From: Rhizophlyctis rosea
Taxonomy: Eukaryota > Chytridiomycota > Chytridiomycetes > Rhizophlyctidales > Rhizophlyctidaceae
NCBI GenBank assembly: GCA_027596075.1
Contig: JADGJC010000013.1
Location: 62,001-126,000, forward strand
DNA length: 64,000 nt
Direction of reading: 5' to 3'
The stretch's first letter is position 1. Each line of letters begins with the position of its first letter. Made by a program: the position numbers and the translations under genes. The notes under the pieces are model-generated. The model worked only from the letters and a program-made list of their open reading frames with translations. It was not told where the DNA came from and searched no databases. Positions 38,577-51,515 of this stretch are shown here, one piece after another.

Positions 38577-40288
38577 ATGCAATTCCGTCTCCTCGCTTCC
38601 ACCGCCTTGGCTCTTGCCGGCGTTGCTTCCGCAGGTACATGTCACTGTCAATGAATGGTTGCACGTCAGTGATGATCCGTACTCATTCCACTTTCTTCGC
38701 ACTTTACAGCCGTCACCAACCCCCGCAACCCCTACAGCGGTGACATTGACTGGTTTGTCCAGCCCGACTATGCCGGAAGCATCATTGCCAACGCCGGCTC
38801 CATCTCCGACTCCACCATCCGCGCTCAGGCCTTGAACGTTGCTAAGGTCCCCGTCTTCTGGTGGATGGACACCATTGAGAAGGCTCACCGCCTTCCCGAG
38901 ATCTTGGAGGCTGCCACCCAGCAATCCAAGCAGACTGGCAGGGAAACCTTGGTCCAAATCGTCGTTTACGACCTCCCGGACCGTGACTGTGCCGCCCTCG
39001 CCTCCAACGGTGAATTGGCTGGCGACGCTGGTCTCGCCCGCTACAAGTCTGAGTACATTGACTACATCGCCAGCGTCATTGCCCAGTACCCCGACATCCG
39101 CATCGTCGCCTCTGTTGAGCCCGACTCATTGGCCAACATGGTCACCAACTTGAGTGTCCAGAAGTGCTCTCAAGCTCAGGTATGTTTCGCGCTGTGTCGT
39201 GGGAAGAGATGGGAAGTCAATACTTATGCCTTCTTCAACATCAGCAACGCTACATCGACGGTACCAAGTACGCCATCCAGAAGCTCCAATTCCCCAACTT
39301 GTCCTTGTATCTCGATGCCGGTCACGCTGGCTGGCTCGGATGGCCCACCAACCAAGCCGGAGCTGTCACCCTCTTCTCCAGCCTTCTCAAGTCTGTCGCT
39401 CCCGCCAAGGTCAACGGTTTCGTCACCAACGTCTCCAACTACAACCCTCTCCGCCGCAAGGTTGTCGACCCCTTGACCGAGTCCAACCCTGCTTACGATG
39501 AAGAGCAGTTTGTCCTTTCCTTCGGTGCTGCCCTCGCTTCCGCCGGTATCGACGCCACCTTCTTGGTTGACCAAGGTCGCTCTGGTGTCAACCCCATCCC
39601 TGGCCGTCTCGCCCTTGGAAACTGGTGTAACGTTGACAACGCTGGTTTCGGTCCCCGCCCCTCCGCTTCCACCTCTGCCACCCTCGGTATCTCCCGTCTT
39701 GATGCCATCGTCTGGGTCAAGCCCGGAGGTGAGTGTGACGGTACTTCCGACAGCTCTGCTGTCCGTTACGATGGCAAGTGTGGTTCCCCCGACGCCAAGA
39801 AGCCCGCTCCCGAGGCCGGTCAATGGTTCCAGGCTTACTTCGAGATGTTGGTGAAGAACGCCAACCCCGCCTTCCCTACATCTGGCGGTGTTTCTACCAC
39901 CACTACCCGCCCTACCACTACCACCACCACTCGGCCCATCTCCACTACCACCACCACCACTACTCGCCCCATCTCCACCACTACTACCACCACCCGCACC
40001 ACTACCACCCAAGGTGGCTCCACTTGCAACGGCGCCACTGTTACCGTCACCCAAAACGGCGGAACCGTCACTGTCACTCAGGCCCCTGCCACCGTCACCG
40101 TCACCGTCGGTGGTAACCAGCAAACCACAACCACCACCACCCGCACCACTACCACTAGCCAGGCCCAACAGACTAACTGCGCGGCCAAGTATGGCCAATG
40201 CGGTGGCCAAGGTTTCACTGGTCCCACTTGCTGTCAATCCGGCTCCACCTGCAAGTCCTCCAACCAATACTACTCTCAATGCTTGTAA
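38577..40288 (+). CDS. GH6 cellobiohydrolase with C-terminal CBM1
   Basis: Secreted enzyme that cuts cellobiose from cellulose chain ends. Exons 38577-38634, 38710-39180 and 39245-40288; introns are 75 and 64 nt. The signal peptide is [19 protein letters not shown]. The GH6 domain shows [24 protein letters not shown] (with the catalytic acid region), [24 protein letters not shown] and [14 protein letters not shown] Thr-rich linker (TTTTRP units) encloses a short Thr/Val segment, and a second linker leads to a C-terminal CBM1: [18 protein letters not shown] and YYSQCL. The coding sequence is codon-biased and rich in third-position C, suggesting high expression. Many ascomycete GH6 cellobiohydrolases carry CBM1 at the N-terminus; here it is at the C-terminus. 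Confidence 0.93.
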
Positions 40289-40867
40289 GCATCGAGAAGG
40301 GCAAGCAGACCTCCCTCCGGCAGCGAGCGCGGGGCTCTTACTTCCATTAGTTCCAAGCTAGTACTGTAGTTTCCAAAGACCGCCCTAGTATTCCCAAATT
40401 GGTTTATACATATGTTAGTAGAATAGTGTTTAGCACGTCAGGGGCTGGATCTCCTGGTTTGTATGTAAGACACATGTGCATTTGCAATTGAAGTTTTGCT
40501 TGTGTTGTTCCCCATTTATGTCACCTACTGTCTGCTGTGTCAGTTGTTTATGCCTCCTCACCTCACGTGGCCAACGCTGGACTTGTGCCATTGTGCGCAT
40601 TGATTCGCCGTCTTGACTCAGACTTGTCGTCATCCACAAAAGACTTTCATGTCTTGGGCGAAGGTTTTGCGTTCCAAGCTTTCTAGCCAAAGCGCTGTTC
40701 CGCATGAGTTACGGAATCATGGAGGCCCGATGAAAGTGCGTCGTGGAGTGTGCTGTTTACGGAAGGCTCAAGGGATCAATTGACGAGCAAAAGAGTAGAC
40801 TCCCTTGCACATACACACTGTTTGTGGCGACTACTATTGATATACTTGTAACATACACAACGGCTGA
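40289..40867. other. Intergenic region
   Basis: About 580 bases between the 3' end of the GH6 gene and the 3' end of the convergent CDCA7-like gene. No convincing gene, RNA or repeat seen. Confidence 0.4.
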
Positions 40868-42250
40868 TCATGTGGAAGCTTGAGCCAGGTGATCCATAAA
40901 CCCTCGTGCGGTCTTGAAATTCATTTTCTGTGCATCCTCCCAAAGCCTCTGCATCGAATGGTATCCAAACTGTCTTGCCTCCTCCTGCGCTTGCAGATAA
41001 TCTTGGGCTGACTTGAATCCCATCCGTCGTGCCATTGGCGCCAGAATCCCTGTACACTTTTTGCCCTTTTTGGGCATACCTATTGTTGAGAAGGTGTCGG
41101 TGCTGGTCAGGATGAATCAACAAAGAAGGAACAAAGAGCATGCGAAGAACTCACAGAAGGAGCAATTGCAATTCCCTAAGCATCTGGGACATTTCCAGTC
41201 TGTACCTATGTTAGCCTTCTCTTGTCCATAACGGCCCTATTTTTGCTCATGTTCAATTGTGAATCCGCATATGGGAAACAAGGAAACTTACTGCTAAGCA
41301 TCTCTCGTCAAACATGAGGCCACAACCAGGGGTTGCGCATGTTGCCTTGAATGCAAGATCTGATTGAGCTCCTTCAATCAAAACGTGATGAACTCCTGGG
41401 CGTACCTTCACATCCATGGTTTTCTGCCGACATTGATGACAGCTGGTGCCATTGACTGAATCATAGACCCGGCCTCCAATGATTCGAACTTCTGGAACAT
41501 CTGAGTCATCTATGAATTCCTTTAGTTTTTGTTTTCTTGCTTTGGGAGATGATGTTTCATCGGAGTCTGAGTCTGGTGGAGTTGGTGGTGCAGCATCCTA
41601 TTGCATGAAGGTCACAAAGGGAAGGTCACTAAAGTTAGGATGTACTTTGTAACAGCATGTCACTCATACCTCCGCTGGTGTCATCAGACGTTTACTTCTC
41701 CTAGTAGGCTCTGTTGGAGTTTTCGGTAATTTGCGTTTGCGGCTCACTGGTGTTGGTGTTGGCGGGGTTGCAGCTTTCTACATGTACAATCCAGTTTCAA
41801 AAGCGGAGGGTTACCGGATAGTATACGGTCACACTAGCAAATGATTGTAACAACAACCTCAGCATGGCTCAAGCCCAAAATAGCATTCAGCTTCATCTTG
41901 TTTTTTTCTATGGTTCTGTAACACCCATATTAGTGCTTGTTGACTTGCAGCGCGGTTCAATAAGCGTCATACTTTTGACGTGTGGCCTCATACGGTGTTA
42001 GTGATTCCAGAACCTGGCATGTATTCACGGTCACTTTGCGATATTGGTGGCAGTGCCTGCACTGATGGTTTTCTCACTGCTGGGGTGACTTTGCGGGGCA
42101 TGATAAGTAGTGTGTTGTGTGGAACTACCAAATTCTCAGCGAAGTTCTGATCGTTGCCAAACGCTTGGCAGGTATGTAGAATCGTGATTTTCGGGATAGG
42201 TCGGGTCGACTTCGCTCCGGGTAGCCCAGACAAACTTGGTGATATATGAC
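40868..42250 (-). CDS. CDCA7-type zinc-finger protein (zf-4CXXC_R1)
   Basis: Exons assembled from the minus strand. An upstream Cys/His stretch with CRHCHQYRKV and LTPYEATRQK is followed by TIEKNKMKLNAILGLSHAE, as in CDCA7 relatives. The main finger follows: GGRVYDSVNGTSCHQCRQKT (41470-41410), KATCATPGCGLMFDERCLA, a second exon RYGQEKANIGTDWKCPRC then LGNCNCSFC, and the splice T/GT giving MPKKGKKCTGILAPMARR. This order (CHQCRQKT ... RYG ... WxCPxCxGxCNCSxC ... TGIL) is the CDCA7 signature; the protein partners with HELLS/LSH remodellers in DNA methylation maintenance in animals and plants. The start is unresolved: MPRKVTPAV at 42101 or MSYITK at 42250. Basic Ser/Pro-rich linkers lie at about 41560-41760. 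Confidence 0.75.
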
Positions 42251-42802
42251 ATTGTACTCAATTCCACGGATCAAAGGGTTTGACAATGCAATGCGAGGTG
42301 AAGACTTTCCTGCCTGTCACGTTCGAACGACTGGACAAACCGTGCAGCCGTGGCAATCATGCTGTTTCAAGTCCAGTCTCGAACCATCTTCCAATGCTAA
42401 TCAATATGGTGCACGAACACTTCTTTGGTAACGAGGACCTGCGGGAATCTATCAAGCGATTTTAAAGTTTGTGATTTTTACTGAGAGGGGTCTTATTCAA
42501 GCTAATTGGATGCCCCCTTTTTCGGAGGGTTCCGGGAGGAGGAACTTCCTTCGGGATATGAGGGGATCCCGCAAACTTCCTCCGCCGACCCCTTGATGTT
42601 TTGTTATTTTGAAACGCGTTTTCACCGTTCACGTTTTGATGCGCCGCACGGTGGGTTGTTTTCGGTCCTTGACAACCTTAATACTACCCGCAAAATTCCC
42701 ATATAAGCGATCGTCAACTTGAAAGTACCACCGGTATCAGATGATTTCACACTTGCGAATCGACCATCTTAAACATTCTTAGTATTCTTCACACTTTGCC
42801 CT
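42251..42802. other. Intergenic region
   Basis: About 550 bases between two divergent genes. Short plus-strand frames (42246-42431, 42506-42706) show no motif or splice support. Probably promoters only. Confidence 0.4.
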
Positions 42803-44962
42803 ATGTCTAAACCATCACCCATCGATGTCCTGATTGTCGAAGCGGGACCATGTCAGTTAGGATCGATTTTGCGGCGCACCAGCTCTTTTGTCCACCATTT
42901 TATCCATGCCTCTGAATACACGTCCTTCTCATATTGAACAGGTGGACTCTTCCTTGCAACGGAACTAGCCCGCTATGGAGTCTCCTTTCGCATTGTCGAC
43001 AAGAGCCCAGTTCCCACCAACCAATCCCGGGCTTTGGCCATCATGGCACGAACCTTGGAAGTTCTTGATATGTGCGGTTTGGCAGACGACTTCATGAAAG
43101 ACGGAGTGGTCAGTGAATGTTTGTGTCCAATGGTCATGCCAGGTCAATCGCTCCGCTGACGTTCACGCTTATCTATGTACTCTTACATTCAGGCATGAAC
43201 ATGTTTGACCACGGCCAAAAACTCGCATCCATGAACCTCCTAGACGGACTCCCCACCCCGTATCCATTCATCCTTGCTCTTGAGCAATGAACAAGACAGA
43301 GAAAATCCTCACTGCACGCTTGACCCAGCACGGCAAGCAAGTGGAACGGGGGATGGAATTGATGCGCTACGACATTGACGACAAAGGCGGAGTGGCCTAT
43401 GTCAAGGGGTTGAGTGGGAAAGATGGAGAAAGGAAGGAAACCGAGACTGAGGAAGAGATACGCTTCAAGTACATTGTTGGAACGGATGGAGTGCACAGCG
43501 TGCTTAGAAAGGGCTGGAAAAGCGGGGATTGGAAGTTTGAAGGTGAGCGGTTTGATGTCCAGAACGTATCAATACAACATTGCTGCTCGCTTCAGACACT
43601 CATTTCTAAACTCGTTCTCCAGCGCTAGGCAAATCGCTCAAGAATACCTGGGCCCTAGCCGACGCTACCATCAGCTCCCCACAGGTTCCCTTCAATCCCG
43701 CCCAATTCTACGTCTTCAACCACCACGAAGGCGTCACCGCCATCGTTCCCCTGACCGACCGCTCCCCACGCACCAACAACTCGCACTTCCGCATCATCAT
43801 GAATCTCGGCCCTTACGAAGTCTCTTCCGACAACCGCATCACCCATGGCGTTGGAGGAGGAAAAGTGGATTACAGCATCAGTATTGAAGATATGAAGAAG
43901 ATTATGGATGAGAGGACTTTCCCGATCAAGATTGATATAGGGGAGTGTGTTTGGGTGACGAAGTTTTATATCAACGAACGGCAGGCGAATGGGTATGAGA
44001 GGGGTGGGAGGGCTTTTCTGTGCGGTGATGCGGGACATTGTCATTCGCCTGTTGGTGGGCAGGGAATGAACTTGGGGATCACAGACGCGCATAATTTGGC
44101 TTGGAAACTTGCCTTGACCATTAAAGCATCTTCGACCTCCCCCAGTCTCTTATCTTCATACACCTATGAAAGCCACCCCAACTCTCAAAGCACATCTATA
44201 GCTTCATCTGGGACGTGGCTTGCACGAATGGCAAGAAAGTGGTTCGTCCCATTCTTTGCAAGTGTGCCTTTCATGAGGAAGAAGGCAGGATGGAGGGCTA
44301 GTCAGTGTGGTGTTAAGTATGAGGGAGAGGGCGTGTGGATTATGTCGAAGGATGGGAGATGGGACAGAGTGTTGGGGGAGAGGATGTGTGATGCTGTGGT
44401 GAGTAGTTGTTGCGAGAAATGCCGGACATGTCATGCCAGGTTTCGTGATCGTTTCCTCCTTTGTTCCTGATAACTCCTTGCTGATTTCGCAATTCTTCAT
44501 CGCGCATAGCTCGCCCACCCTTACAAAACCTGCAACCGAAACCCAACAACCGTCCACGCCCTCTTCCGACCCCCACCAAACAACATCAACCTTACACCCC
44601 GCTACACAATCATCCTCCCAGCCCCGCACCCATATACACCCCTCATACCCCTCCAAACACTCATAAAGTCACACCCAAACCTGATAAAATCCGTCATCAT
44701 CCGTCCCTTCCTAGCATCCTCAATGAATCCCTCCCACCATGCCCTAACACTCGAAACGAAAATAGAGGAATACTTAGATAAAGATGGGACGGTGTTTACT
44801 CATTTCCAAGGAGAGGTAGTGCCTAGTCCGGTTTGGGAGGATCAAGTTGGGGAGGTGAAGGGCGTTGTTGTTGTTGTTCGTCCGGATGGGGTTGTTGGAG
44901 GAGTTGTGGAGGAGGGGAATAAGGGTTGGAAAAAGATTGAGGAGTTCGTTGGGAGGGTCTGA
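42803..44962 (+). CDS. FAD-dependent aromatic monooxygenase (phenol hydroxylase type)
   Basis: NAD(P)H- and FAD-dependent hydroxylase of aromatic rings. Start at 42803; the first intron (donor GTCAGT, acceptor AACAG) joins VLIVEAGPC to GLFLATELARYG. The Rossmann motif therefore reads E-A-G-P-C-G where the family has G-x-G-x-x-G, because the first Gly codon is GAA. Later landmarks are normal: TNQSRALAIMARTLEVLD, VGTDGVHSVLR (DG motif) and FLCGDAGHCHSPVGGQGMNL with DAHNLAWKL. The C-terminal exon (44723-44962) corresponds to the thioredoxin-like domain, ending VVVVRPDGVVGG. About six exons. Either the Glu change or an assembly error could matter for FAD binding. Confidence 0.8.
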
Positions 44963-46418
44963 GTGTTCCAACTGTGAATGGGACGGACGGCGACGCCAAT
45001 GTCGATGGGGTATGAATCATGTAAATGAGGTGTATCTGACGGCTTGCCTCCGAGACTTCGCTTGGAACTCCCGACCTGCTTCCACCAAGGATCCCACACC
45101 CGACCCATTCTTTTTTGAACCCCCTTGCCCTTGACCCTGTCCCTGCTTAAAAGACCTGGAGAGGCTGACGTTGCCCTTTACAGTTGGCTGAAGTCATAAT
45201 TATTTGGCAATCGCGTGGAATTCACCAACCCCAGCACCAACTTGGCGAGAGCGGTAGACAGCGTGATTTGGAAAATCAACGTGGGAAGAAACATCAGGAT
45301 GTTCCAGCGCACGGATGGTTGCTTCCTCGAGAATAGATTCTCATGCTCATATTGCCATCATACTGATTTCAAAACGAACCAATTGACCCATGCAGCATTC
45401 CCAGTTTTCTCTATGTGATAGACTGTTTCCAGCAAGTGGTGGGTGAATTTCCACAAACCATCCGTTCATGAATGACGTTTGCTGTGCACGATCGCCCACA
45501 GGCAGAAGAAGGATGCAGGAAATGACTTCAACAGCATTCTATTGATATATGCGTGGCGAATCTACTCTAGCATCTGTGCTAATCCACTTACTGCCATTAC
45601 TCACACTGCTCCTGCTCGATGCAAGGTACGACTCATGTGAACTTGACTCATCGACCGTTGAGGCTCAGCAGAATCTGGATAAAAAGACATGCTTTTGATT
45701 AGTCAACTGCCAAGAACGACCATATCGAAAGCATCATTGTGCGATAATGCGATCATGAATGACAAGAGTTTCACCATAAACGGCGCCTTTGTGGCAGCCA
45801 GTATGTGGATTGACAGATATTATTTTGGGGCTCGAAAGCCGCTAATCCTTTCGCCAAACTTGATAACCTCAATGATCAAAGACACTCACCATTCTACTAA
45901 GAATCGCTTATACATCTCATTTATGGTTATCACTATGAAGTCAGGATTGAGAGTTAGAAACCAATCTGTTGGTCCGCCTATCCCCGACCTCCACTTTCAA
46001 ATATCAGAACTTCTTAGAGATTGTAGCATATCATCGACCGCTCTGGCGGTCTGCTAGTTGAGATGATCATCCTTTACAGATCATAGCGATGGACAAGGTT
46101 TCGCCAAGCTCACCTGTTGAAATATAAACCAATGGTGGTTCTCAAGAATTCGCGAGGAAAGGAGAAGATGGGGACGAATGAGTGTATTTCTGTAAATGTG
46201 GCTTCATACTCAAAATTTTTGAGCAGCCAATGACACGGGAGGCTTACTACCAGTCAAGCACGTGACTGTGTCAGCGCGCTCTGCCGCAGCAGTGACATGA
46301 GGGTCCAAAGCGCGACTGCGTTCGCTCCAACGGTCCAACCTCCTTGTTATCTTCTGCCCATTGCCATCTCGTCATCGCATTGCACTACATATAAATACGC
46401 GCCATCCTTCCTTCAAAC
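44963..46418. other. Long intergenic region
   Basis: About 1.45 kb without a supportable gene. One plus-strand frame at 45689-46057 (122 codons) has no motif, no splice partners and an unremarkable composition, so it is not called. A TATAAATA element near 46390 probably serves the following gene. Confidence 0.4.
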
Positions 46419-48148
46419 ATGACACAAAGTGACTTGTCTCCAAGCCCTGATACGGTCTTGGGGAAGCGACTGCTGACAACAAGCGCGCAAGACTCTCCAT
46501 CTCCGACGAGTAGCTCTACTATCGCGGTAACAGGTGGAGCAATTGTCGCCAAGGACAATGCGTCAGTCGACGGAGAAGTCATAGAGGAGCTGATGCTAAC
46601 GGCAACCTGGAATGGGTATTGTTGCTTTTGGTACCAGCAGCGCCGTTCAGCGCACTCACTTCCGTCCTGATAACTACAGCAAGAAGTTTGTCCTTCAAAC
46701 ACCAGCAGCGTGTACTGTTGGAGAATTGAAGTCTCGCCTATCGGACCTCACATCCGTCAAACCGGAAAGAATGAAGCTTATGGGTTTTGTGAAAGGGCGA
46801 CTCCCGGCAGACGATATTGTCTTGGGCGCGCTCAAGTTGAAGAAAAATCATGCGTTCATGATGATGGGCACAGGTATTTTCCGCATCGGGTGAAAGTCGC
46901 GCACCGCCTTTACCAATGATGGTAAACAGTGGAAGAGAAGATATTGAAGGACCCTTCTCCGGCCGATTTGCCTGATGTCTTCAACGTAATTTTGTCTGGT
47001 CGCGCATGGCAATGGGCTTTGCTGATCTTGGCAGAATAGGATTTCGACTTTGACTACCAACCTGACGATACGCATCTAGCGACGGACTCAACAAACAGGA
47101 AGAAACTGAAAGACACCATCAAAAAGGTGATCATCAATCCCAACGATAGTATGTGCTGCCGGGCTCACAGGCTCAAGGGGTTTTGCAGACAAGTATATGC
47201 ATCATCAATGAATTGCGTCCTGGGAAGGGCATGCTTGTGTTGGATCTAGGTATACCATCCCCACAGCATCTTGCTTTGTGCCTGGCTCTTACAGAAACTT
47301 GTGGAAAGATTACACCCTGTTCGATTGCAAGTCCTCCGCGGGGCACATATCACAACTCATGCGCCCGGGAATGCACGAGCTACTGGCTGCGGTCTATCCG
47401 TATTACGATATCTGCATCTGGAGTCAGACTGCATGGAGAGTGAGTCAGTGCCCGTGATATTTGCTCCCAGCGTTGCATTCACCATCTGAAAAGTATTTGG
47501 AAATGAAAATCACGGAATTGGGCATCCTGTTGAACCCCGCGTATCGCATCGCTTTTGGCAAGTTTGCATTGCATTTGAAATGCAATGCATACTTCGACTT
47601 ACCGCCAATCGCTGCAGTGTTGGACCGTACTTCCATGTTCAGCATCACCAATATGGCGAGACGGAAAGACGGAGAGCCGGTGAAACACGAAGTGAAGGCG
47701 TTGGAGATCATATGGGCAAAATTTCCGAATCTCTACAGCGCAAAAAGTGAGTTGTTAGACCTTCGGCAAGAGAGGCAAACAATCTAATAAATGTTCATCA
47801 GATACCATCCACATCGATGACCTGAGCCGCAATTTCGCCATGAATCCACAAAGTGGGCTCAAGATCTCGCCCTTCAAAAATGCTCCTTCCACACGGGCAA
47901 CTGACAGAGAGCTGCTGCCGCTCGCCAAGTACCTGCTTCAAATCACTCTAGTGGACGATTTCCGAACACTGAATCACAAAGTGGGTGATGTTTTGCAACG
48001 GTTGGAACTGCATTTCTGACTGCAAAATAACACTCGTGGGCAGAAATGGAAGCAGTTCGATGGGCCATTGCCGGCTGATTCGGCTGATCCCACCACCTCC
48101 ACATCATCAGACAATGATGCATCATTCTCGGGTACATTTTTGCCATGA
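46419..48148 (+). CDS. Ubiquitin-like domain CTD phosphatase (UBLCP1)
   Basis: Nuclear phosphatase that acts on the proteasome 19S particle. Start at 46419; the first 60 residues are Ser/Thr-rich and low in complexity, longer than in animals. The ubiquitin-like domain follows (TVGELKSRLSDLTSVKPERM, then LKLKKNHAFMMMGT). The splice G/AT near 47308 restores LVLDLDYTLFDCKSS, the DxDxT phosphatase motif. Then come PGMHELLAAVYPYYDICIWS, LDRTSMFSITN, NTIHIDDLSRNFAMNP and LVDDFRTLNHK. The last exon gives KWKQFDGPLPADSADPT and ends SGTFLP at 48148. Seven or eight exons. No sign of damage. Confidence 0.88.
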
Positions 48149-48260
48149 GTATTTGCACGCATGTCTCTACAAATCTGCCTTGATTACCTATGTACATAGT
48201 CATGTTTCCACCACGCTTGACCGCCTTTGGTAAACTCAAAGTCAAACCGATAATCACCGC

Positions 48261-50012
48261 TCAATCAACCTTTGTAAATACTAATGAAGCATTCGTGCCT
48301 CCAAATCCAAAACTATTCGTGATTACGGCAGTCAGTACTTTGTTGCTTTCCTTCAGATGCCGCGCTTTGAGTGGCACGTAGTCCAAGGAGAACTCTGGTT
48401 CCGGACCAGGGTTATAAAGGTTGAGAGTAGGCGGCAGGATATTCTATAATAATAGAAGAACAAGCGTGAAAAATAGCTCTTGCTGAACATGGTCTGATTT
48501 CCCTTACGTGATGCAATGCAAGGATTGTGAAGATCGCTTCTACTGCGCCAGCTGCACCAAGTAGATGTCCAACAGCACCTTTCGTCGAAGACACGGAGAG
48601 CGAGTCCAGAGAAGATGAGAATACGGTTTTAATAGCCCGAGTCTCCGCCAAATCGCCTGTGGTTGCCGATGAGGTGCGATCCCACTTGCGTGCAATTGAA
48701 TTTCACTTGCCCAAATCAGTCGATGTTGCATGAGCATTTACATAACCAATTTGCTCGGGCGGCACTCCGGCCACCTCAAGCGCTCTACGCATTGCACGAA
48801 CTGCACCATCACCGTTTTCGGGTGGTGCAGTCATATGATGTGCATCACCAGAGAGCCCATAACCTCGGAGTTCTGCGTAGATGGGAGCGTTTCGCCGTTT
48901 CGCGTGCTCATATTCCTGAGATATGGGATAAGCATTCGGCGATGATCATCACCATGACGTGAAGATAATTCTACATTCCTACCTCTAATACTACGCAACC
49001 CGCTCCCTCTCCGATTACGAAACCATCTCGGTCTTTATCAAATGGTCGAGATGCAGCTTGGGGGTTGTCATTGAAATGTGTGGAAAGAGCGCGCGCCCTG
49101 ATTGAAAGTTTGTAAAAGGCGGGCAACGCATCCTTGCATCTGTATGCATGTATAACACATGCAACTGTGCGCTTACTTGGCGAATCCAGCCATAGCCAAA
49201 GGTGACACACTTGCTTCCGCTCCACCCGCCACCATCACATCGGCATCACCAAACATGATGAACCTTGCTGCATCACCCAAAGCGTGTGCGCCTGTCGTGC
49301 ATGCAGTGGATGCAGCATGGTTAGGTCCTCTGAATTTGTACCGGATGCTAACATGACCAGCCGCTAGGTTGATAAGTATTTTCGGCACAAAAAACGGACT
49401 CAGTTTGCGAATGCCCTGTGGGATGTGGAATCAATCCACTGGTCAGCCAGCGACCTGGATATATTGGAATGCTTACATGTTCCGCAAAGATTGCAGAGCT
49501 CGTTTCCATCTCATCTATGCAACCGATCCCTGATCCTATGCAGACGCCCTGATCATTAGGTGGGTTTTGTCCGACCCCGCAACAAGTCGAGTGGACCATG
49601 GACTTACTGTTCTATTACAATCCTCTTCTCTGGTTGGCATCCATTTCGCATCTTCTAGTGCTTGTTGAGCAGCTGATAGTGCATAGTGCATAAATAATGA
49701 TGTTTTGCGTTGCTCCTGCAGAGTTTTTTGAGCGGAAGTCCTCCGGGCGCCGTTGAAACCTACTTGACTTACGTCCTTCGACAACCACTTGTTGACGTCA
49801 AACTCTCCATCTCCTGTTCCACGTTTGACTAGTGCAGCTACTTGACTATTTATGTCCTTGTAAGATCGCCCGGTGGGCTTGTGGATCACGTCTTTCAAGG
49901 AAACCAGACCGGAGTGACCCGCAATCAGCCGAGACCAAGCAGTCTGAACTCCTGTACCGAGGGGTGTCACAAGCCCAAGTCCTGTCACTACCACTCGTCG
50001 TAGTGCGGGCAT
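48261..50012 (-). CDS. Mitochondrial-type beta-ketoacyl-ACP synthase II (CEM1/OXSM-like)
   Basis: Condensing enzyme of type II fatty-acid synthesis, which in fungi is mitochondrial and feeds lipoic acid. Start at the ATG at 50012: [20 protein letters not shown]. Landmarks: [17 protein letters not shown] (active-site Cys), [46 protein letters not shown] (first His), [20 protein letters not shown] (Lys and second His) and [14 protein letters not shown] just before the stop at 48261. About seven exons. No long presequence precedes MPALRR; in-frame text upstream has no ATG, so targeting may rely on the short basic start. Confidence 0.88.
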
Positions 50013-50259
50013 TGTATGCAGGACAAAAGTCTGAGTTTGTGGGGTCGGAAGTGTTGAAGATGAGTTGAGTTGTGAAGTGCGTTCCACAAAGACGTGATTG
50101 GTTGGTGACAAGTTCGAGTCGACGCGTATTTTGGGTGACAAAGGTTATAAATAGCTGCCGCTGGTCGCGTCCTGTTTGTTCACCAGCAAAGTCCAGCAAT
50201 AAGCAAACAGCAGAACTTCGCAAGCAACTACCTACTTGAATTTCTTCAATCCCACAGCA

Positions 50260-51515
50260 ATGACAGATAGCAGTAACACGGTCAATATGCCCCCTACTTT
50301 TCCCCGTGGTTACAGTCGTGCTGTGAGTGAACTGCTCAACAGCATGATGGATGAATCCATGTTCGCTACCGACACCTTTGACCCACAAGTCGACTCCATA
50401 TTCCTCACTCCAAGCCACTTCCCTGCACCGGCTTATACTCTCGGTTCTCCAGTTCCCTCCTCTCCTACATCCAGTGTGGCATCTTCTCCTTGTTCCTTGT
50501 GTTCGAGTGTCATCTCAAACAACCTCTTCAACGATATGGAACCTTTCTTTGACGACGCAGCCTCCGTCAGTGAGACCTCCTCCTTCTCTATCCGCTCCCC
50601 CACCTCCTCCTCAATATCCGCGGATGACTTGGAGTCCTTGCTGTCAGATATTTCTGGAGCATATTCCCCAATTCCAACCTTTCTCTCCGAAGACTTTTCG
50701 GCAACATACATGCCCGAAGGTTCTTCGATTCCATTCGACGATATGTGTTTCCCGGTTCCTCCTCCGCCTTCTCTGCAAAACATGAACGCAGATTTCCCCC
50801 CTCTCGCTGCACCGTCCAGTGCGGCTGACCCGCTTCCCCCAACATCTCCAAAAGTCCTTGTCAAACGACGCTACCGCGACGTCGATGAGTACACCGTGGC
50901 GAAAAAGCGCCGCACAGTGCAAGTCTACTGCTGCCCACATGACGGTTGCGATCGAGAGTTTACTAGACACTACAATTTGAAGGTGATGATCACAATACTC
51001 CATTCCTCTTTGAAGGTTCCTCGTACAGTAATTTTGACACAGCATTCAGGCTCATATGGAGACACATGAGCAAACCCGTGTAAAACCATTCAGCTGCACG
51101 TTCTGTGAGAAAAGGTTTACGAGACGCCATGACCTCACCCGTGGGTACAAGGGGACGGTTGACCAAGAGGATTTGCTGACCGGAATTTCGCGCTAGGTCA
51201 TCTAGCAACCCACACAAACACAAAAGCGTTTCCTTGCTCCATCTGTCCAAAAGGTTTCACGCGTCAGGTAGGCATTGAGGATGTGACATTTTCCTTTGTC
51301 CTGAGGGTTTAGGATCCATTCCTGTCATTTGTCCTGAGTGTTCCTGAGTGCTGTTGCTTTTCATGACATTTATATGTTTCACGTTTGACATTATCTGATC
51401 ATGAGGCACCATCCATGCTTGTATTCCATTTGGCAAATTTCAGGACGCCCTGCGTAAGCATCTAGAAGCCCAGCATGGTCTGAACACAGACGTTGAATAC
51501 GTCGAGTATGCGTAG
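50260..51515 (+). CDS. C2H2 zinc-finger transcription factor
   Basis: Start at 50260 (MTDSSNTVNMPPTF). The first 230 residues are Ser/Pro-rich with acidic patches (DDLESLLSDISG), like an activation domain. A short basic patch, VKRRYRDVDEY...KKRRT, may be a nuclear localisation signal. Three C2H2 fingers in separate exons follow: YCCPHDGCDREFTRHYNLK joined to AHMETH, FSCTFCEKRFTRRHDLTR joined to HLATH, and FPCSICPKGFTRQ joined to DALRKHLEAQH. Ends EYVEYA at 51515. Fungal proteins of this shape are often carbon- or stress-response regulators, but no specific factor is recognised. A 247-bp divergent promoter separates it from the condensing enzyme. Confidence 0.85.

Noticed and set aside
38832..40361. 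Long frames on both strands overlapping the GH6 gene
   Set aside because: They are shadows caused by the strong third-position C bias of the cellobiohydrolase; only the GH6 frame has motifs.
45689..46057. 122-codon plus-strand frame
   Set aside because: No motif, no splice partners and no similarity recognised; open frames this long occur by chance in 64 kb.
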